From positions 11,101,444 to 11,165,443 of the forward strand of contig CM072896.1 of the NCBI GenBank assembly GCA_037013685.1: a stretch of DNA of 64,000 nucleotides, written 5' to 3'. The notes beneath the pieces are model-generated. The model saw nothing but the letters and a program-made list of their open reading frames with translations, searched no databases and was not told the origin of the DNA. Shown here one piece after another: positions 23,761-32,250 of the stretch. The position numbers and the translations under genes were made by a program. Position 1 is the stretch's first letter. Every line of letters starts with the position of its first letter. The stretch comes from Acridotheres tristis. Taxonomy: Eukaryota; Chordata; Aves; Passeriformes; Sturnidae.

Positions 23761-23853
23761 ATGCGGGCCGGGCGCGGGGGGCCGGCCGGGAGACGGCGCC
23801 GGGGGCGGCGCGCCCTGCTGCCCGCCGCGGGCCCCGGGGCGCCGGGGCGCTGA
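23761..23853 (+). other. Upstream ORF 2, Arg/Gly/Pro-rich, 28 bases before the CHST2 ATG
   Basis: ATG with G at -3, 30 codons beginning MRAGRGGPAGRRRRGRRALL and ending GAPGR, stop TGA at 23851-23853. It is in a different frame from CHST2. Its position and composition recall the N-terminal extension of the long human CHST2 form, but here it terminates before the CHST2 start. Scanning ribosomes would meet it just before the main start. Confidence 0.45.
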
Positions 23854-23881
23854 GCAACAGTTGGCCCCGCCGCCGCCCAGC

Positions 23882-25171
23882 ATGAAAGTGTGCCGGCGGA
23901 AGGCGCTGGCGCTGTGCCTGGGCTACGCGCTGCTGCTGCTGCTCGCCGCGCTCAACCTGCTGGAGTACAAGTGGCGGCGGGAGCCGCGGCGCTGCGGGGA
24001 GCCCCCGGCCGCCCCCCGCCACCATCCCCCGCCGCCGCCGCCGCCGGCCGGGAGCCGTGGCCCGGCGGGCGCCCGCAGGCAGCTGGTCTATGTCTTCACC
24101 ACCTGGCGCTCGGGCTCGTCCTTCTTCGGGGAGCTCTTCAACCAGAACCCCGAGGTGTTTTTCCTGTACGAGCCGGTGTGGCACGTCTGGCAGAAGCTGT
24201 ACCCCAGTGACGCCGTCTCGCTGCAAGGGGCGGCCCGCGACATGCTGAGCTCCCTGTACCGATGCGACCTCTCCGTCTTCCAGCTCTACAGCACGGCGGG
24301 CTCCGGCAAGAACCTCACCACGCTCGGCATCTTCGGGGCGGCCACCAACAAGGTCATCTGCTCCTCGCCCCTCTGCCCGGCCTATCGCAAGGAGGTGGTG
24401 GGCATGGTGGACGACCGGGTGTGCAAAAAGTGTCCCCCGCAGCGCCTCAGCCGCTTCCAGGAGGAATGCTACAAGTACCACACGCTGGTCATCAAGGGCG
24501 TACGTGTCTTTGACCTGGCGGTTCTCGCCCCGCTCATGCGGGACCCGACCCTGGACCTCAAAGTCATCCATCTGGTGCGGGACCCCCGCGCCGTGGCCAG
24601 CTCCCGCATCAAGTCCCGGCACGGCCTCATCCGGGAGAGCCTGCAGGTGGTGAGGAGCCGGGACCCCCACATCCACCGCATGCCCTTCCTTGATGCTGGC
24701 CACAAGCTGGGCGGGAAGAAGGACGGGGGGGCCGGCTCGGACTACCATGCCCTGGGTGCCATGGAGGTCATCTGCAGCAGCATGGCCAAGACCCTGCAGA
24801 CTGCTCTGCACCCCCCCGACTGGCTCCAGGGCAACTACATGGCCGTGCGCTACGAGGACCTGGTGGTGGAGCCCATCAAGACCCTGCGGCAGGTGTACGG
24901 CTTTGTGAACCTGGCGGTCAGCCCGGACATGGAGAAGTTCGCCCTCAACATGACCAGTGGCCCCGGTTACTCCTCCAAGCCGTTCGTGGTGTCGGCCAGG
25001 AACGCCACCCAGGCGCTGAGTGCCTGGAGGACTGCGCTCAGCTACCAGCAGATCAAGCAGGTGGAGGAGTACTGCCAGCAGCCCATGGCCCTGCTGGGCT
25101 ACGAGCGGGTCGGCAGCCCCGAGGAGGTGAAGGACCTCAGCAGAACGTTGCTCAGGAAGCCGCGGCTGTGA
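23882..25171 (+). CDS. CHST2: Carbohydrate sulfotransferase 2 (GlcNAc-6-O-sulfotransferase 1), complete, single exon
   Basis: A Golgi type II membrane enzyme that moves sulfate from PAPS to C6 of non-reducing terminal GlcNAc on glycans, as in 6-sulfo sialyl Lewis X for L-selectin. The 429-residue product has a short basic N-terminus, a membrane anchor at about residues 8-26 (ALCLGYALLLLLAALNLL), and a Pro-rich stem to about residue 66. The 5'-phosphosulfate-binding loop TTWRSGSS is at 73-80 and the 3'-phosphate-binding segment VRDPRAVASSR at about 232-242. N-glycosylation sequons lie near 144, 356 and 374. It ends LSRTLLRKPRL. From residue 66 on it closely matches human CHST2 (530 residues); its stem is shorter. 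ATG 23882 has A at -3; an in-frame TAG at 23705 with no ATG between excludes a longer ATG-initiated form. Third codon positions are very GC-rich. Confidence 0.97.
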   Translation: MKVCRRKALALCLGYALLLLLAALNLLEYKWRREPRRCGEPPAAPRHHPPPPPPPAGSRGPAGARRQLVYVFTTWRSGSSFFGELFNQNPEVFFLYEPVWHVWQKLYPSDAVSLQGAARDMLSSLYRCDLSVFQLYSTAGSGKNLTTLGIFGAATNKVICSSPLCPAYRKEVVGMVDDRVCKKCPPQRLSRFQEECYKYHTLVIKGVRVFDLAVLAPLMRDPTLDLKVIHLVRDPRAVASSRIKSRHGLIRESLQVVRSRDPHIHRMPFLDAGHKLGGKKDGGAGSDYHALGAMEVICSSMAKTLQTALHPPDWLQGNYMAVRYEDLVVEPIKTLRQVYGFVNLAVSPDMEKFALNMTSGPGYSSKPFVVSARNATQALSAWRTALSYQQIKQVEEYCQQPMALLGYERVGSPEEVKDLSRTLLRKPRL

Positions 25172-25231
25172 TGGGGCAGCGGCGCCCGGGGCTGGCGGAG
25201 CCCGGCACAGGAGCCGCTCCGGCTGCCTTGA

Positions 25232-25250
25232 GGGAGGGAGGGAGGGAGGG
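25232..25250 (+). repeat. CHST2: (GGGA)n run with G-quadruplex potential in the CHST2 3' UTR
   Basis: Five GGG runs separated by single A residues, starting 61 bases after the CHST2 stop. Single-base loops predict a very stable G-quadruplex in the sense-strand RNA. Confidence 0.85.
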
Positions 25251-25384
25251 AGCCGGGAAAAGCAACCTGGTCTCCGATTTCCTCCAAAGACTGCTGAAGG
25301 GTAACAGAGTAATGTGATGATTTCATTCTTCCTTTTTAAAATTTTTTTTTATTACTCACCCCTTGAATTGGGTTAGACGCGATT

Positions 25385-25398
25385 AAAAAAAAAAAAAA
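25385..25398 (+). repeat. A14 homopolymer
   Basis: Fourteen consecutive A in the CHST2 3' UTR region. Confidence 0.95.
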
Positions 25399-25633
25399 TC
25401 AAGTGGAACTAAAAATATATGTAAAGCCCTTTCCTCCTTCTCTAAAACGCCAGGCAGTTATTCTGTACCAAAATCGTGTTCATGAAGTTCTTGTGGGTTT
25501 GAAGATGGTAACAAAAACTCTTGCGCAATTCCTAACACATCTTTATTTCCCTTGGTGCAGAGGGGATGCCCTTGGAAAACATAGTGCTGAAAATCAGACT
25601 TTTGTATGAAAGCAAATGTTCAGACATGATAGT

Positions 25634-25652
25634 AATAAAAGAAAATAATAAA
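25634..25652 (+). terminator. CHST2: Two poly(A) signals (AATAAA at 25634 and 25647)
   Basis: Paired canonical hexamers about 465 bases after the CHST2 stop, followed by AT-rich sequence. A reasonable candidate for the short CHST2 3' end; use is inferred. Confidence 0.5.
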
Positions 25653-26103
25653 TGATATTCATTTTATAATTACCTCAATTGTTTGGGAAATACAGTGTTG
25701 CTTATGTACAGCTGGAGGGGGATGCTTGCTTAAAAATAGCGTGGACTTCTTAAAGGGTGTGGGTGGAGGCTGGAGCGCAACATTTGACGTGTTCAAAGAT
25801 CAGGAGTTGCTCTTGCAGAAGCAAATACAGATCTCGCAAGTGTAGTGCAGGTTTAATGGCTGTGTCAAAGCAGGTTGCTATTTAACTATTGTCTTTTCCG
25901 TTGTATTTAAAAAGTCTTTCAAGTGCCACTGTATTAGTGTCCTAAGAGTTTTAAAACGTTTGCTATCACAGCAGTATTTATTTTTGTCTTGACATGTATG
26001 TCCAGGAATCACTGTCAAGTAGAAGTGGATCTACAGCGTGACCAGAAATGCGGGATTTAAAGACATTTATCATACTGGAAACATTAGCATGTGTGAAAAC
26101 AAA

Positions 26104-26109
26104 AATAAA
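26104..26109 (+). terminator. Candidate distal CHST2 poly(A) signal
   Basis: Canonical AATAAA followed by a TA-repeat tract (26111-26129). No clear GT-rich downstream element. Confidence 0.3.
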
Positions 26110-26110
26110 A

Positions 26111-26129
26111 TTATATATATTATATATAT
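26111..26129. repeat. Short (TA)n tract
   Basis: Alternating T and A with one interruption, just after an AATAAA motif. Confidence 0.85.
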
Positions 26130-26471
26130 GCTATAGTGCTAACAAAACACAAGATTTGTAAGATATTTCTTGACATTCGTTGGTAACAGGCATAGCAGGA
26201 AAGCATAAAAAAATGCCTAAAGTGATTTATTTTTTTCCTGTTTGTCTGTGTCCGAGGGTATATTTATGTAGGAAGAGGGAGGAAATGTACAGCTGTGTGT
26301 TCATGGCTGTAATAGAGCTTTTATGGAGCCAGCCCAGCATTTGATTTCAGAGCGCTGGTTGGAGACTCATTGCCTGTGAATTGTCATTGCTCTGTGATGG
26401 AGCCAGATGGTGGTCTGGCTCTTTCTGGGAGCTCTGCCGAGAGTCTGTCCCATCGTTAAAACTTGATGATT

Positions 26472-26488
26472 AAAAAAAAAAAAAAAAA
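26472..26488 (+). repeat. A17 homopolymer
   Basis: Seventeen consecutive A followed by GAGAGA. No clear retroposed body was recognised upstream. Confidence 0.95.
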
Positions 26489-26820
26489 GAGAGATTTTAC
26501 TACTTTTGCTTTTGTAATTTCTTGGAAAAAGTCCTGATTTATTAAAGGTTAAGTGGTATGTTGCATATGAAAAGTGCAGACACCCTAAGTAGTTTTTAAT
26601 CTTGGTGTTCTCTGCTGCTCTTTGAAGGCTCATTTTGGAACTTGAGTTTTTAAACGTAATTTTGCCAAACTATTCTCTTAGGAGACTACAGACTTTTCTA
26701 CAGGAAGTACATTTTACATTGCCTATTTGGGTGTTGTGCCTTCAGAAAATGTGAAGAGTATGAGTAGGAAAAAGGAGATTGATTCGTGAAAATAAATTAA
26801 TATAAACAGGATGCTGATAA

Positions 26821-26849
26821 GTGTGTGTGTATGTGTGGGTGTATGTGTG
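26821..26849 (+). repeat. Imperfect (GT)n microsatellite
   Basis: Five GT units, then imperfect ATGTGTGGGTGTATGTGTG. Likely length-polymorphic. Confidence 0.85.
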
Positions 26850-27666
26850 AAAATTTTAGTGATGTGTAATATGTCTATTTCTTGTAACTCAAGTTAAACA
26901 ACTGATAACTGGCTACTAAGATTTTTGAGTTCTTGATGAAATTTTGGCATTAGATGTTGAATTTATTCTGAAAAGGAGAAACATTTAATAAACTAGTTAA
27001 AAGATTATTGCATAAGGTTGCCTGTACACTTGCTGAATGACTGCATTACATGTTGGTTCCCTCAGCGCATTTTCACCATCAGTGAAATAACATAAAATCT
27101 AGCAATGGGAGATCTTTTAATTGGCCTGTTAGGATGTATTCCCAGATTCCAGACAGCAGTGCTAGAAATGGGAAGGATAGTTAATTTGATATTTAAAATA
27201 CAGATTAAGGTACTTGTGTTGGTGTGGAACGATGTGTTTTGTGTTACCACTGTGCATGTTCAGTGCAGTGCTGAGAGGATTTTGGGTGTTTGACTTTGGG
27301 CTGTACCCAGTGGGGTTTTTTATTTTCTTTGGTTGTGTCCACGGGCAGTGCTTGAAAATCTGACCTGCTTGTAGAGCATGTTGCTTGCTTTTTCTCCATG
27401 CCTGCTTTCTGAAGGTGCCTGCTCCCCCTGGCCTGCCCGTGCTCCTGCTGTGGGCAGGGTGGGTGGCTGGAGCTGGGAGCCGCTCTGGAGCTCCATGGGA
27501 CACCAGCCCAGACGGGGACACTGCCACCACCTCGGCTCCCGCTGTGCCAGCAGGAACTCGGCTTAGGTCTCTCCTGGGGGCTTTTCATAGCAGCATGGTA
27601 CAGAAAAAGCTCTTTTGATTTTGGGAGCTGAAGCACGGTCATTTCTGCATGCAGAATTCCTTGGTC

Positions 27667-27679
27667 TTTTTTTTTTTTT
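27667..27679. repeat. T13 homopolymer
   Basis: Thirteen consecutive T. No other associated feature was seen. Confidence 0.9.
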
Positions 27680-28034
27680 GGGAAAGTTTAAAGGGTGAGT
27701 AAAGTGAGCAGGAATTGATTGCCTCTGGGAGTGTGAAACAGATGAGAACAATTGACTTAGCTTCCAAAAATGTCCTTTGGCTCCTAATTATGTTAAAAAG
27801 CTCATCCTGTCGTTCTGAGAGAGCACTTGCTGCTCTTCTAGTAGTGGTGCATTGCAAGCATCTGCTTCACTTTCTTGATACAAATGCTGCCAGTAGAGTT
27901 ACAGCATCTGAATCTGGTCCATAATTTGAGCTCCACCTACTACATTGCAGCAAGGAATAACCCAGCATACTGTACAATTGTACCCTGGTGTGCTTTGGTG
28001 AACAGAAGAAATAATGTATAGTTCATTTTGTGAA

Positions 28035-28040
28035 AATAAA
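28035..28040 (+). terminator. Candidate far-distal CHST2 poly(A) signal
   Basis: AATAAA followed within 20 bases by a GT-rich segment (GCATGTTTGTTCAGG). It could end a CHST2 3' UTR of about 2.9 kb; unproven. Confidence 0.3.
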
Positions 28041-28060
28041 GGACTGCATGTTTGTTCAGG

Positions 28061-30639
28061 TAAAGCTTCAGGAGAACTGAATGGGATCCTGCTTGTGTAA
28101 AATGCTGGTGGGCTAAGCCCTATGTTTGATGCTGCTCTATTAAATATGTATGCAAACAACTGGCAATTAAAAGATTATTTTTGGCCCTTTTTTATATTCA
28201 GGAAGTAGAATTAGAGGAGCTTTAACAAGCCAAATAGAACTGAAAAAAAGTTTTAAATCTGGAAAATTACAGGAAGAAATAGGGTATCAGAAAGATGAAG
28301 GACCTGGTTACAAAAGCAGCTTTCATTTTGTGAGGAGGAACAGCTGGCTGTGGTCCGAATAAACTTGACTTTTAAGCTTGAAAATAGTCCTGGGTTTGCT
28401 TTCTGTCTGATTTAATAATTATAGTGTGCTTCTTCAGCTGAAGCTAATGCTTGTGTTGATGAAGGATCAATAGCATAAAGAAGGTGTAAGGTGCACTCAG
28501 TTGCAGGGGAGGGAGATGGTTCTGAAGGTTTGGCATGTTGGTTTGATGGAAGAGAAAGGCCAATGGGCAGCTACGTGTTGCTTTCTGCCGTGAACAAAGC
28601 CAGAACGTCAAACAGGTGTGGTAAATTGCTATGATCATTCAGTGCATGTCAACAGGAAAACCCTCTGTCTTCCACTGAATCAACTAAACCACAAGAAGTG
28701 TAAAAATGTGCAAGTTGCTGCTGTCAACCTCGGAGCTGACAATGAAAAAAGTGTTAGATCAAGTATCTTTCATTTTTTCTTACCAAAAGGAGGAAGTCCC
28801 TTATTTTTCCAATCACTTTGTAATTTGTCAAACCTTAAATTTCATGCTGTGACTGGGAAGAGGAACATAATTTAAATCCCCAAACCTTGTATTTCCATTA
28901 TGATTAGAACTTGGATTTTAGAGGTGAAATACAGATGGTTATAAGCAATCCTGAAACAAGTGTTTCTCATCCTGTGGGCCATGAGAAGAGTAATGAGATT
29001 ATTTCCCCCTTCATTTCTAATTGCTAGCAGTGTGTTGAAAATGAAGGGTGTTTAACGTGAGCCCTTGCACACTGCCCAGGTGGTCGAAGAGCTGGTGTTC
29101 CAGCTTTGCTCCTGTGCATCCCAGAAATGCAGGCATGGGTCCCTTTGGAGCAGTGAATGCCAGCTGTGCCCAGTTGTGTGGGGCTGCTTTACCTGAGCAG
29201 GCTGAACACGGGGCAATGCTGCCTGTTATGCTGTTTCATCAAATGGATCAAAAATGTTCTTCTTCTACTGCCATTTCAGGTAAGGGTGTTGTATAAATAT
29301 TACTCTGCTGGAATTATCCATATGAATAAGGTAAGCTGATTTAGTTTGGAGGCTCTAAGTGAATGTGAGACTGCTTCCCACTGATGTATCTGACTTCACT
29401 GTCAGTGCTTTCTGCTAGTTATCCTGGCAGTCAGTTCATAGGGTTTGCATTTTGTATCAGAGATCCTGAGCAAGACCTTACAAAAATGTGCATGTTTTAT
29501 AATTAAAGAATGCACAGAACAACATTTCAACAATACTCATTATATTACGTACATTTAAAGTAAAAAATAAGGTTTATCTGGTTTATTTGGATTCCCTGGC
29601 AACAAATGAGTTCCGTTGAAGTAAATACAAGCAAATTTTCCAATTTGCAAATATAAAAAAGTCTGTGTTGTACCAATTCTATGCATTTTCTTTGCAGAAA
29701 TGATAATTTACATGAAGAATCATGGATATACGACAGCAAAGAGCTGTTATTTAGACACGTTAAATTGCAGCTTGGGGCTCCTGCATCATGAGATTATGAA
29801 TGGAACACAAGAATGGGTCTGCATTACTGACTGTGCAGAGTCTGGGTCAATGCAAATTCAGTGAGAATCAGTGCAAAAGGTAAGGTGTCAAGTCTTTCCT
29901 TGATCCATGAAGAGCTGGAATTCAACACACAGATCAACACCATGAAAGCTATGAAAAAAGAAATAATATAATAGCCTTGAGAATGGGAGAACTGGGATTA
30001 AAGAATCATCTGCTTCTGCAGTGAAACACAAAGCATTAAAATGTGTTTAAAAATATATGGCGTATTTCTTCACAGAAGGAAATTCTGTATATGAGAGACA
30101 CATTTACACCAGTTGATGTGGGTGAGCTCTCTGGTGTGCAGTTCTGAGACAGGAATATGCTTGTTATAAACATGGTGATGGGAAGGGAATTGAGGTGGAG
30201 TGGTGGGCTACCATCTTTCTGTTCCTCTCAGAAAAATCGGTGAGTAGCCAGCACAGCCTGCAGGGCTTTTAGTATGAGGTATTGCAAACTTCTGGCTGGA
30301 TATAATGTCATTATTCTGATGGGAATTGAATGGGAAGAGGACTTTCATGCTGAAAAATAAGATGAAAATGTGGTTGCAGGAACTCCCCATATTAAGTATT
30401 TTTAGAGAAGCAGCCTGAGTGAGGAAGGATCTGCTGAGCCAGCTTTGCCACAGCATCAGTGGAAGTGGAAGTTGCTAACTGGAAGGGGCTCTACAGATAC
30501 AATATTAAGAAATCTGAAGATTCTAGTAAGCTTTAAGTATGATTTTCAAGAATATCTGTATGTGCGATTTTCATTGGAATTTGAATATTATGCAGGAGTC
30601 AATGGGAGTTATATTTCAGGAAATAGGCCATGAGGCCTC
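28061..30639. other. Intergenic DNA, nothing recognised
   Basis: AT-rich non-coding sequence downstream of CHST2. The short open frames on both strands are of chance length and show no known motif. Confidence 0.6.
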
Positions 30640-30850
30640 TGGAAATCATGGCCTCATAAATTTGTATTGGAGGGGGTCTATGGGTGTTTCTGGTCCAAAC
30701 TATTGCTCAAAGTAGGGTCAGTTTATGAGATCAAACTAGGTTGCTCCAGGTTTTATCTTGGTGGCTCTTTAAGGAGCTCTTGTAAGGACAGAGACTGCAC
30801 AATCTCCCTGGGCAACCTCAGTGCTGTGTGGTCCTCGTGGTGATCCATGA
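30640..30850 (-). mobile_element. Degenerate CR1 LINE fragment (antisense)
   Basis: Read on the + strand, this region matches the reverse complement of a CR1 3' region: TGGTCCAAACTATTGCTCAA, AGTAGGGTCAGTTTATGAGA, then GGTTGCTCCAGG, AGAGACTGCACAATCTCCCT and GGGCAACCTCAGTGCTG. Many substitutions suggest an old copy. There is no coding remnant. Edges are approximate because the ends are eroded. Confidence 0.8.
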
Positions 30851-32039
30851 TGCTTCAGCAAAACTAGCCGCAAAAATCACTAAATATATTAAATAAATTT
30901 ATTAAATATTGTGTTTTGCCTGTGACTACTGACATGGGTCATGTCCTCACTTCCCTTTAACTGCAAGAGATGTTGGCTGCAGCTCAGCTGCTGCAAAGGG
31001 TCACAGCAGCAAAGTGGCTAATGAGTAGTGATCTCAGTGGAAAAATGTGGATTCACAATTAGAGCGCTTCATCCAGCAATATCCCTTGTTCTACCCAGGA
31101 GGGATAAAGAGGAGAGCAAAGGCAAAAGAAATTCACTTAGAAGAAAGGAAAAGAATACAAAGCAGGGCTTATCAGAAGTTGCTCTTTCTCTGCTATAGGA
31201 AGAAAGAAATACTGTTAAGGAAAATAGAAAGAAACAAATGATACCATGCAGCAAGGTCAGGAGAGGATGAATAAAGGCATTTGCATGTTAAAAGCGGTGA
31301 GGATAGAAACCTGAAGGACAGAAGATGAAATGTGATGCTATGTGCTGTAACCATTTGTGATTAATCATGATATGCAGAAAGAATTCCTCATTTCTAAATT
31401 CACAGTTTTAGATTCACTGATTTTCCTCACAGTTTCAAGATGAATTTCAAACAGGATTATTTTTCGTAATTATTTTAATAGTTTTGATGTTTCATTTGCT
31501 TTGTGTATAGATAGAAACAGAGTTGCTGAACTTTTGTCTAAATATTTCTCTCTGCAGACCTCTATGCATAAATTCGCAGGGCCCCTAGTCTGCTAAATTC
31601 TTGGCACCTTCTTGTTTTCCATCTGCCAGATGGTTCCTTCTCCCACCAGTCAGGGTTATCAACAATTATCTGTTTCAAGCCATGTGCATGTCTCATAACA
31701 GTTTATCATGGGAGACATAAAATGGAAAAGTGACATATTTAGTGTTTATGCAACTTTGAGAATCACTCTTGGCAGCTTTCATTACTTGCTTATTTGCCAC
31801 TGGTGGTTCCTATGTATGCTTGCTGTATTGGTCTGGGATCAGCCCTTCAGACCTCAATTATTTGGTCAATTTACTAGAATCAGACACCTTGCACACTCAG
31901 TCAGCCAGGTTTTTTTTTTAGGTGTACTAAGTTAGTTGGTCGAGTGGTGACCTGTTTTGTTCTTCAGAGCACCCTTATATCTGCTTGACCTCTCTTTTCC
32001 CAGTAACAAGTGATAAGAAATGAACTCCAGTTGCATCAA
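30851..32039. other. Intergenic DNA, nothing recognised
   Basis: AT-rich sequence between two CR1 fragments. A 65-codon frame near 31047 begins with GTG and is Lys/Arg-rich only because of purine-rich DNA. Confidence 0.55.
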
Positions 32040-32250
32040 TGAAGGTTTAGATTGGATCTTTGGAAAAATGTCATCACTTTGAAAGGCTTGTCAAGCAATG
32101 GAACAGCTCCTCAGGGAAGTGGTCCACTGCCCAGCTCCGGAGGTATTGAAAAGTTATGTGGATGTGGTGCTTAGGAACAGGCTTAGAGCTGGGTTAATGG
32201 TTGGACTTGACATCACAAAGGTGTTTAGAACCTGAACGGTTCTCTGATGT
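32040..32250 (+). mobile_element. Degenerate CR1 LINE 3' fragment (sense)
   Basis: Successive blocks match the CR1 3' end in sense orientation: AGGTTTAGATTGGATCTTTG, GGCTTGTCAAGCAATGGAAC, CAGGGAAGTGGT, TCCGGAGGTATTGAAAAGTT, TGTGGATGTGGTGCTTAGGA and GGTTAATGGTTGGACTTGA. The terminal ATTCTRTG repeats are decayed to a degenerate TTCTCTGATGTGATG-like tail. It is 5'-truncated and non-coding, as usual for CR1. Confidence 0.85.

Larger units (their letters stand above)
22420..25200. promoter_or_regulatory. CHST2: CpG island spanning the CHST2 promoter, leader and coding exon
   Basis: CpG density rises sharply from about 22.4 kb and is very high from 23190 to 24250, in contrast to the AT-rich flanks. 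The core contains GGGGCGGGGC SP/KLF-type boxes (about 23492-23504), a CCAAT box and a YY1-like ATGGCGGC. There is no TATA box near the gene. This suits a TATA-less CpG-island promoter; the exact transcription start cannot be read from sequence. Confidence 0.85.
25172..25675 (+). other. CHST2: CHST2 3' UTR, proximal portion
   Basis: Sequence after the stop, GC-rich for about 90 bases and then abruptly AT-rich. It ends at a pair of closely spaced AATAAA motifs. The cleavage site is inferred. The 3' UTR may extend to signals at 26104 or 28035. Confidence 0.6.
25676..28060 (+). other. CHST2 3' flank or extended 3' UTR
   Basis: No coding exon recognised. AU-rich-element-like TATTTATTTTT (near 25976) and GATTTATTTTTTT (near 26224) and further AATAAA motifs at 26104 and 28035 would fit a long 3' UTR. 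A locally GC-rich patch at 27.42-27.58 kb has open frames on both strands but no recognisable protein. Confidence 0.4.

Noticed and set aside
23861..23881. TTG start seven codons upstream of the CHST2 ATG
   Set aside because: TTG is not a usual nuclear start codon in vertebrates, and the ATG at 23882 has a good context and matches the human internal Met start.
22807..23883. 358-codon minus-strand frame over the CHST2 leader
   Set aside because: It is rich in Ala, Pro, Arg and Gly and lies in extreme GC content with few stops. It has no known domain and is best explained as an antisense shadow of the CpG island.
23759..24811. 350-codon minus-strand frame antisense to CHST2
   Set aside because: It lies opposite a well-supported conserved coding region with GC-rich third positions, which removes stops from the complementary frame.
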